From: a bacterium
Lineage (GTDB): Bacteria; UBA10199; 2-02-FULL-44-16; JAAZCA01
DNA length: 21,051 nucleotides
NCBI GenBank assembly: GCA_041648665.1
Contig: JBAZOP010000051.1
Span: 1-21,051 of the forward strand
Direction: 5' to 3'
Every line of letters begins with the position of its first letter. Position 1 is the first letter of the stretch. Position numbers and translations under genes: made by a program. The notes under the pieces are model-generated. The model was not told the origin of the DNA. It made no database searches and was given only the letters and a program-made list of their open reading frames with translations. Positions 15,979 through 21,051 of this stretch are shown one piece after another.

Positions 15979-17238
15979 ATGCTTCAAATTTGGCAGTTTA
16001 TTTTCTTTGCGCTTATGAATCGAAACTCTAAGACAAAGCAGATCGGCCTTTTTTTCAAAAAAGCAATTAAAGCTTCAAAGCATCCGTCGTTCCCGAAACA
16101 TACATTTTATGAGTTTTTCGCCGGCGGCGGAATGGCCAAAATTGGGCTCGGTAATGAATGGACTTGCCTTTTTGCAAATGATTGGTGTCCGAAAAAAGCA
16201 GATGTATATCTGTCTAATTTTCCAAAAGAAAACTGCTTTGTTTGTGAAGATATTTCAAAAATAAGTTCGCAACAACTGCCCGGACGGGCTGATTTAATGT
16301 GGGGTTCATTTCCTTGCCAAGATTTGTCGTTGGCAGGAGCGGGGGCTGGATTGAAGGGAGCGCGAAGCGGAACGTATTGGGCTTTTATGCGGTTAGTAAA
16401 ACAACTCGACGCCGAAAAAAGGGCTCCGAACTTTATCGTGCTTGAAAACGTCATCGGCGCAATCACATCGCATAAAGGCGACGACTTTGCTGCTATAGTA
16501 AAAACGATAACTGAGGCAGGGTACAAAATAGGCGCGCTGGTGGCGGACGCAGCGCTTTTTTTGCCTCAATCGCGCCCGCGACTCTTTTTTGTGGCCCTTC
16601 GAAAAGAATGCGCCATCCCTCCCGAGCTTGAAGGCTTTGAGCCATCGGATACTTGGCATCCAAAAAATCTGCGTAATGCCTATCAGAAATTACCTCAAAG
16701 CATTAAAGAAAACTGGATCTGGTGGCAAATGCCCGATCCGCCTGCTCGGCAGGCGACGTTCTCCGACTTAATTGAACAAAAACCATCCGATGTGGATTGG
16801 CATTCCCATGAGGAAACGCAGCGATTAATCAACCAAATGTCTTACGCCAATATTTTAAAACTTGAAAAAGAACAAAAAAGAGACCGGCCTGTAGTCGGAT
16901 GCATTTATCGGCGCACTCGTAATTACAATAGCGCGAAAGTTCAAAGGGCGGAAGTTCGGTTTGACGGAATAAGCGGCTGTTTGAGAACGCCTGCTGGCGG
17001 ATCAAGCAGACAAATCCTGATTTTCGTCAAAGGAAAACAAATTCGTTCGCGTCTTCTCTCATCACGTGAGGCGGCCCGTCTGATGGGAGTTCCAGATAGC
17101 TATATACTCCCAAAAAAATACAACGACGCGTATCATGTTATGGGCGACGGGTTGGCTGTCCCGGTCGTATCGTGGCTCGAACGCAATATCCTGCGTCCGC
17201 TGCTTATCACAAACCTTTTAGCTGCCAAGGCGGCATAA
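15979..17238 (+). CDS. DNA (cytosine-5-)-methyltransferase of a type II restriction system
   Basis: A C5-cytosine methyltransferase of about 419 residues that methylates the recognition site and protects host DNA. Counting from the ATG at 15979, motif I is FYEFFAGGGMAKIGLG (about 43-58), motif IV GSFPCQDLS with catalytic Cys113, motif VI ENV at 156-158, motif VIII near QSRPRLFFVAL, and motifs IX/X at the end (AARLMGVPDSY; YHVMGDGLAVPVVSWLE). The target recognition region lies between, at about 215-340. A TTG at 15976 directly precedes the chosen ATG, and an in-frame ATG at 16015 (MNRNSK) is a real alternative; none has a Shine-Dalgarno. Base composition is visibly AT-richer than the flanks. 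The stop overlaps the nuclease start (TAATG). Confidence 0.95.
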   Translation: MLQIWQFIFFALMNRNSKTKQIGLFFKKAIKASKHPSFPKHTFYEFFAGGGMAKIGLGNEWTCLFANDWCPKKADVYLSNFPKENCFVCEDISKISSQQLPGRADLMWGSFPCQDLSLAGAGAGLKGARSGTYWAFMRLVKQLDAEKRAPNFIVLENVIGAITSHKGDDFAAIVKTITEAGYKIGALVADAALFLPQSRPRLFFVALRKECAIPPELEGFEPSDTWHPKNLRNAYQKLPQSIKENWIWWQMPDPPARQATFSDLIEQKPSDVDWHSHEETQRLINQMSYANILKLEKEQKRDRPVVGCIYRRTRNYNSAKVQRAEVRFDGISGCLRTPAGGSSRQILIFVKGKQIRSRLLSSREAARLMGVPDSYILPKKYNDAYHVMGDGLAVPVVSWLERNILRPLLITNLLAAKAA

Positions 17239-18131
17239 TGGCCATCAAAAAAGTTTCCACTAAAGAACTGGTTATTCCTTGTGAATTGCTGCAAAGCACG
17301 CGAAAGCAAATTGTTGAGTTCGCAGCAAAGCTCAAGAAAGCGGCCCCGCGAATCTACGGTCAAGGGTTGACGAAAGATGAATTCGATAATTCCGCAATCT
17401 TCCGCAGCGCTATCGAGCACCTTCGCGGCGTTCAAGCGGCTTCAATGGCTGAGAAGAAATCTTTTATTAACGACATTCTCAATCACCTTAAAAAACATAA
17501 AAAAATTAAAAAATGGGATTTCACAGGCGGCGGCGAACGCCATGATTATCAACTTGAAACGCTGGACAATCGGCTGATCGTTTTCGAGGCAAAAGGATGC
17601 CTTGATGGAAACAACACTAACATCTTCCAACGTCCTCAAAACGCCGATGAATTTTATATCTGGTCTCTTTGTCAAAATCCAGGCGCTGATCCACGTCACA
17701 ATGTATGGTCAGGTTTGCACACACGGCTCGGCGCGACTATAATCGCCGAGAAACAACGTGTGGACGGCTTAATTGTCTGGGATATGGTTTGCGGAACGGT
17801 TGGACGACCATGTCCTAAAACGACTGCAAACCCAAAACGCCGCATAAAATTACAAAACAGCCGTTTGGTTCCGCCTCCATGTCTGTATCTTTTTCCACGA
17901 AGCATTCCAGACCCTAGAAATAATCCTGAGCCTAAAGTATGGAGCCTCGATGAAACTCGCCTGCTCAAAATCTTATTTGATGTTTTTGGTTGTAAGGCGG
18001 ACGAAGTTACGTCCGTCCGCATTCAAAGCCAAATGAAGGGTCCGGATGTTCAGCGTAAAACAATCCTGGAACGCGACGGCCTAGTTGTCGCGCAATCCGA
18101 ATGGACCACCATCAAGCGCGCCGCCCGATAA
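17238..18131 (+). CDS. Predicted type II restriction endonuclease, PD-(D/E)xK type
   Basis: A 297-residue protein between a C5 methyltransferase and Vsr, the place of the cognate nuclease. The only catalytic-looking site is Asp103 (RHDYQLETLD) followed by Glu117-Ala-Lys119 in RLIVFEAKG, a D-x13-ExK arrangement of the PD-(D/E)xK fold with strand-like surroundings. The rest is a Lys-rich N-terminal helical region (STRKQIVEFAAKLKKAAPRIY) and a C-terminal region with VDGLIVWDMVCGT. I do not recognise a named restriction family and cannot predict the site. The start ATG at 17238 overlaps the methyltransferase stop by one base; an upstream in-frame extension would lie inside that gene. AT-rich like its neighbours. 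Function is inferred from context plus the motif. Confidence 0.8.
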   Translation: MAIKKVSTKELVIPCELLQSTRKQIVEFAAKLKKAAPRIYGQGLTKDEFDNSAIFRSAIEHLRGVQAASMAEKKSFINDILNHLKKHKKIKKWDFTGGGERHDYQLETLDNRLIVFEAKGCLDGNNTNIFQRPQNADEFYIWSLCQNPGADPRHNVWSGLHTRLGATIIAEKQRVDGLIVWDMVCGTVGRPCPKTTANPKRRIKLQNSRLVPPPCLYLFPRSIPDPRNNPEPKVWSLDETRLLKILFDVFGCKADEVTSVRIQSQMKGPDVQRKTILERDGLVVAQSEWTTIKRAAR

Positions 18132-18138
18132 TCGATCG

Positions 18139-18558
18139 ATGGACACCTTCAGCAGGAAAAAACGCAGCGAAATAATGAAGCGCGTTCATAGCCGAAGTAC
18201 GAACGCGGAAAAATTGGTTCGAAAACTTACCCGCCGTATTGGTTATAAGTTCAGGCTAAATCAAAAAGAACTGCCGGGTTGTCCGGATATTGTATTTCCA
18301 AAACGCCGAAAAGTTATCTTTATTCACGGTTGTTTTTGGCATCAACATCTTTGCCGACGAGGTTCTCGCACGCCTAAATCCAATATTTCTTACTGGAGAC
18401 GCAAGCTGACGAACAACAAGAAACGAGACGCTAAAAACGCCAGGCTCCTACGAAAATTGGGGTGGAAAGTCCTGGTGATCTGGGAATGCGAAATCACCCG
18501 CGAAAGAACGCTTCAATCAAAAATTAAAAAATTTCTTGCACCAAGTAAGCAGTCCTGA
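18139..18558 (+). CDS. vsr: Very short patch repair endonuclease Vsr
   Basis: Vsr nicks 5' of T in T:G mismatches that arise when 5-methylcytosine deaminates, so it undoes the mutagenic cost of the cassette's own methyltransferase. The 139-residue product aligns along its whole length with the family: MDTFSRKKRSEIMKRVHSRST opens it, GCPDIVF carries catalytic Asp50, and IHGCFWHQHLC (62-72) has His63, Trp67 and His68 plus the zinc-binding Cys/His set, each one position below E. coli Vsr numbering. SYWRRKLTNNKKRD and GWKVLVIWECEI complete the pattern. The start is the ATG at 18139, seven bases after the nuclease stop; the frame is open further upstream but inside the nuclease gene. It is the last gene of the AT-rich cassette. 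Confidence 0.96.
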   Translation: MDTFSRKKRSEIMKRVHSRSTNAEKLVRKLTRRIGYKFRLNQKELPGCPDIVFPKRRKVIFIHGCFWHQHLCRRGSRTPKSNISYWRRKLTNNKKRDAKNARLLRKLGWKVLVIWECEITRERTLQSKIKKFLAPSKQS

Positions 18559-18667
18559 AGCAATATCTGTGGAACACGCGCCGGGCGGGAAGGGCCTCTG
18601 CCCTTAGTGACCTTAGAAGCGGAGCCTGGAGGCGTATGATGTGGCTAACGCAGTGAGCCGATTTTGT

Positions 18668-18689
18668 CCCTGCCTGCCGGCAGGCAGGG
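18668..18689. repeat. 22-bp perfect palindrome
   Basis: CCCTGCCTGCC and GGCAGGCAGGG meet without a spacer, made of internal CTGC/GCAG units. No T-run follows, so it is unlikely to be a terminator for vsr. It resembles a REP-type hairpin. Confidence 0.7.
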
Positions 18690-18951
18690 TCGAGTGAGCG
18701 CCGGTCGCGCCGGGGTAGAACATGTGGAGCGCGACGCCTCAGGTTGTCTGAGCCCGCGAAATGACCTCTTCAATTTAGTAAGGTCGTCTTTTGGCTTTCG
18801 CGAGCGAGTTCCTGAGGCGAGGGCGATCCGAGGCCGTTACAAAATCGTGCGAACGGAGCTCCCGCCACATCATGCGCCTTCAGGCGCAGCGACTGCCGAG
18901 GAATCAACGGGATTCTTCGCTCACGCTCAGAATGACATCAGAGGTCTAACC

Positions 18952-19006
18952 GGGGACAGGCCGCTAATGTATCACAGGTATCCTCGCTCCGCCGCGGACT
19001 GTCCCC
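18952..19006. repeat. Inverted repeat GGGGACAG / CTGTCCCC next to the etfA stop
   Basis: GGGGACAG (18952-18959) is the reverse complement of CTGTCCCC (18999-19006), 55 bp end to end. A degenerate copy, CTGTCACCTATCG, follows at about 19021-19033 and runs into the etfA stop codon. The layout resembles REP-like elements placed after genes. It may also help 3'-end formation of the minus-strand etf transcript. Confidence 0.55.
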
Positions 19007-19027
19007 TATTGAACTGCGGGCTGTCAC

Positions 19028-20221
19028 CTATCGTCTGAGCTTGCGGAATTCAGAGGTCAGCTTGGGAACAACCTCAAAGAGATCTCCCACCAATCCGTAA
19101 TCCGCGACGCGGAAGATGGGGGCGTTGGGATCCGAGTTTATCGCAAGGATCTTTCCCGATGTCTGCATCCCCACCAAGTGCTGGATCGCGCCGGAGATTC
19201 CGATGGCGATGTAGAGCTTGGGGCAGACGGTGCGGCCGGTTTGTCCTACCTGATGCAGGTACGGGATCCAGCCCGCGTCAACGACCGAGCGGCTCGCGCC
19301 CACGGCGGCGCCGAGGACGTGGGCGAGATCGTAGATAAGTTTGAAATTTTTGGGCTTGCCCAGCCCCCTGCCGCCTGCGACCACGATATCCGCGTCCGAG
19401 ATGTTGATCTCGCCCGCAAGATCGCTCACCGACTCGATGATCTTGATGCTCGAGGCCGACGCCCCCTTCGGCATCTCCTCCTCGATCACCTCGCCTTGCC
19501 TCGCCGGATCGGGGAGCGCCGGCTTCATCACGTGCGGCCGAACAGTCGCCATCTGCGGACGCGCCCTTGTGCAGAGTATCCGGGCCATGATGTTGCCGCC
19601 GAACGCGGGCCTAACCTGCGCCAGGTTTCCCTTGTCGTCGATCGAGAGCTCGGTGCAGTCGGCGGTGAGCCCGGTCATGAGCCTGGCCGCGACCCTGGGT
19701 ATGAAGGAGCGTCCGACGATCGTGGCGCCGGCCAGCACGATCTCCGGCCTGTGCTTCTCGCAGAGCTGAGCGAGGGCCTCGGCATAGGCGTCGTCGCTGA
19801 ATCCGGTGAGCTCCGGGGAATCGATGACATAGGCCCTGTCCGCGCCGTACTCGATCGCGGAGCGGGCCTCTTGCGCAGCGCCCTCGCCGAAGATCACCGC
19901 GGCGAGATGGGTCTTCCTGGCGTCTGCGAGCTTTCTGCCCTCGCTCAACAGCTCGAAAGAGACCCTGTGCATGCGATCGCCCCTGCGCTCGCAGAAGACC
20001 CATACCCCGCTGCAGTCCGCCAGCGGCGCGCGCTCTATCTCCTTGGAGCCCTCGAATATGATTGCGTGGACCGGGCACACGGGGGCGCAGGCGCCGCAGA
20101 GTATGCATACCTCGCGATCGACCTCAGCCTTGCCGCCGGGCATGTGAATCGCCTCGACCGGGCATTCGTGCACGCAGATGCCGCAGCCGGTGCAGACCTC
20201 TTTCAGGATCTTGATGCCCAT
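19028..20221 (-). CDS. etfA: Electron transfer flavoprotein alpha subunit with N-terminal 2x[4Fe-4S] ferredoxin domain
   Basis: A 397-residue EtfA. Residues 1-60 form a bacterial-type ferredoxin domain with two CxxCxxCxxxC(P) sets, Cys10/13/16/20 and Cys39/42/45/49. The EtfA N-terminal domain follows (about 65-250). The C-terminal FAD domain has VVAGGRGLGKPKNFKLI, GASRSVVDAGWIPYLHQVGQTG, KLYIAIGISGAIQHLVGM and AINSDPNAPIFRVADYG. With EtfB it carries electrons between a dehydrogenase and a quinone or ferredoxin-linked partner. Ferredoxin-domain EtfA is typical of anaerobes (caffeyl-CoA and lactate dehydrogenase complexes). The start at 20221 has GAGAGG just upstream and lies inside the end of etfB (19-base overlap), so the pair is translationally linked. 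The partner dehydrogenase is not in the window. Confidence 0.95.
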   Translation of the reverse strand: MGIKILKEVCTGCGICVHECPVEAIHMPGGKAEVDREVCILCGACAPVCPVHAIIFEGSKEIERAPLADCSGVWVFCERRGDRMHRVSFELLSEGRKLADARKTHLAAVIFGEGAAQEARSAIEYGADRAYVIDSPELTGFSDDAYAEALAQLCEKHRPEIVLAGATIVGRSFIPRVAARLMTGLTADCTELSIDDKGNLAQVRPAFGGNIMARILCTRARPQMATVRPHVMKPALPDPARQGEVIEEEMPKGASASSIKIIESVSDLAGEINISDADIVVAGGRGLGKPKNFKLIYDLAHVLGAAVGASRSVVDAGWIPYLHQVGQTGRTVCPKLYIAIGISGAIQHLVGMQTSGKILAINSDPNAPIFRVADYGLVGDLFEVVPKLTSEFRKLRR

Positions 20222-21003
20222 ATCCTCTCGAGTTCAGGTTGAATATCGCTTGCGACCTTTTTCACGTTCTCGTCCGAGGCGGCGAGCGGCTTCGTCCCCT
20301 GCTTGCAGGGCGGCGCGAATATCCTGTCCACCCACGTCGGCGATCCGTCCAGCCCGATCCGATCGAGATCGCAGCCTATGTCGTCCGCGCTCCAGACCGG
20401 AATATGCGCGCGCCTGGCCCTCACCTTGCCTGAGAAGGAAGGGTAGCGCGGGACGTTGGCGTCTTTTATCACGGAGATGAGGCATGGCAGAGGAGCGCTC
20501 ACCAATTCGTGGCCCTCCTCCGTCATCCGTTCAGCTTCGATGCGGCCGCCCTTTATCTCGACAACCTTTTTCACGAAAATGATCTGCGGGATGCGAAGCC
20601 TCACCGCGACGCCGGGGCCCACCTGCGCCGTGTCGCCGTCCGCCGCCTGTTTGCCGCAGATGATGAGGTCGAAGACGCCGATCTTCTTTATCGCCTGCGA
20701 AAGCGCGTAGCTCGTGGCCAGCGTGTCGCTGCCCGCGAACGCGCGGTGCGAGATCAGGACCGCGTCGTCCGCGCCCATGGCCAGCGCCTCCTCGAGCGCT
20801 GCCCTGGCCTGCGGAGGGCCCATGGTGATCGCCGTGACCCTGCCGCCGAAGCGCTCCCTGAGCCGCAGTCCCTCTTCGATCGCGTGCAGGTCGAACGGGT
20901 TGAGGATGGCGCGCACGCCGTCGCGGACGAGCGTCTTGGTGATCGGATCCACCTTGACGTCGGTCGTGTCAGGCACCTGTTTGATGCAGACGACCGTCTC
21001 CAT
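20203..21003 (-). CDS. etfB: Electron transfer flavoprotein beta subunit
   Basis: A 266-residue EtfB, normal length. It opens METVVCIKQVPDT, followed by ILNPFDLHAIEEGLRLRERFGG, VTAITMGPPQARAALEEALAMGADDAVLI, FAGSDTLATSYALSQAI, and the signature-like IICGKQAADGDTAQVGPGVA near residue 120, all EtfB family blocks. EtfB binds AMP in ordinary ETFs and a second FAD in bifurcating ones. The NPFD block and the ferredoxin-type partner make the bifurcating/anaerobic group plausible, though I cannot separate the two by eye. The chosen ATG at 21003 has AAGGGG seven bases upstream; the frame runs open to the window edge but those 16 codons look non-coding. A GC hairpin (GCCGCCC/GGGCGGC, 21030-21045) lies in its leader. 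Confidence 0.95.
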   Translation of the reverse strand: METVVCIKQVPDTTDVKVDPITKTLVRDGVRAILNPFDLHAIEEGLRLRERFGGRVTAITMGPPQARAALEEALAMGADDAVLISHRAFAGSDTLATSYALSQAIKKIGVFDLIICGKQAADGDTAQVGPGVAVRLRIPQIIFVKKVVEIKGGRIEAERMTEEGHELVSAPLPCLISVIKDANVPRYPSFSGKVRARRAHIPVWSADDIGCDLDRIGLDGSPTWVDRIFAPPCKQGTKPLAASDENVKKVASDIQPELERIWASRS

Positions 21004-21051
21004 CACATCCCCTTGTAGTTCGGTCCCCCGCCGCCCTCGGGCGGCACCCAC

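Larger units (their letters stand above)
18559..19027. other. Gene-free, palindrome-rich intergenic region
   Basis: These 469 bases show no credible gene; the open frame from 18664 has no family features. GC content returns to the level of the flanking chromosome soon after vsr. The region holds several inverted repeats: AAGGGC/GCCCTT (18590-18605), the palindrome at 18668-18689, TGCGCCT/AGGCGCA (18873-18888) and a larger GGGGACAG/CTGTCCCC pair. A stretch reading TTCGCTCACGCTCAGAATGACATCA (18916 on) has a weak relative, GTCAGAATGAAATGACA, near 179-194. This has the look of dispersed palindromic repeat DNA. Confidence 0.6.

Noticed and set aside
15853..18586. CGCCGGGC on both sides of the restriction cassette (15853-15860 and 18579-18586) as insertion-site repeats
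   Set aside because: Eight GC-rich bases are expected by chance in this genome and the flanks around them do not match.
18664..19038. 124-codon plus-strand frame between vsr and etfA
   Set aside because: It crosses the palindromes, has no family features and no ribosome site, and ends antisense in etfA.

Overview
The window looks like a chromosomal segment of a GC-rich, probably anaerobic, Gram-negative-type bacterium. The evidence is a Na+-pumping biotin-dependent decarboxylase, an EtfAB pair whose EtfA carries two [4Fe-4S] clusters, a CsgG-like exported protein and strong Shine-Dalgarno sites. The mix (DUF1015, TMEM175-type channel, Ser/Thr kinase, endonuclease Q) would suit a deltaproteobacterial-grade lineage or a candidate phylum, but the sequence alone does not settle the taxon.

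Left part (1-6180): the 3' part of a tRNA-Ala(CGC), followed by a 149-bp stretch that ends in a second copy of the tRNA 3' end. Next, on the minus strand, is a PHP-domain protein that I identify as endonuclease Q, a repair enzyme for deaminated bases. Divergent from it is a tight operon, birA-oadG-oadA-oadB: a biotin ligase followed by the gamma, alpha and beta subunits of a Na+-translocating decarboxylase. Converging on it with no spacer is bioY, the biotin-binding subunit of an ECF transporter. Together they import biotin, attach it to Lys551 of OadA and use it to turn decarboxylation into a sodium gradient.

Middle part (6279-12752): minus-strand malQ (4-alpha-glucanotransferase) with a good promoter, then a DUF1015 gene and a TMEM175-type channel gene in one minus-strand unit. 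Divergent from these are serC-serA, the first two dedicated steps of serine synthesis in overlapping genes, closed by a clear intrinsic terminator. A secreted CsgG-like protein follows, with its own terminator.

Accessory part (12768-18558): a transmembrane Ser/Thr kinase with an extracytoplasmic Cache-like sensor half, a convergent autoinhibited Fic AMP-transferase, and a visibly AT-richer cassette of C5-cytosine methyltransferase, PD-(D/E)xK nuclease and Vsr mismatch endonuclease. The cassette is a complete, apparently transferred restriction-modification system.

Right part (18559-21051): about 470 bp of palindrome-rich intergenic DNA, then minus-strand etfA and etfB, an electron-transfer flavoprotein of the ferredoxin-domain type. 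I see no CRISPR array, rRNA, IS element or prophage. The items most worth a second look are the bacterial EndoQ, the kinase/CsgG-like pair, the internally shortened DUF1015 protein, the fic promoter with three spaced TTGACT boxes and an apparently leaderless start, and the nuclease of the restriction cassette.
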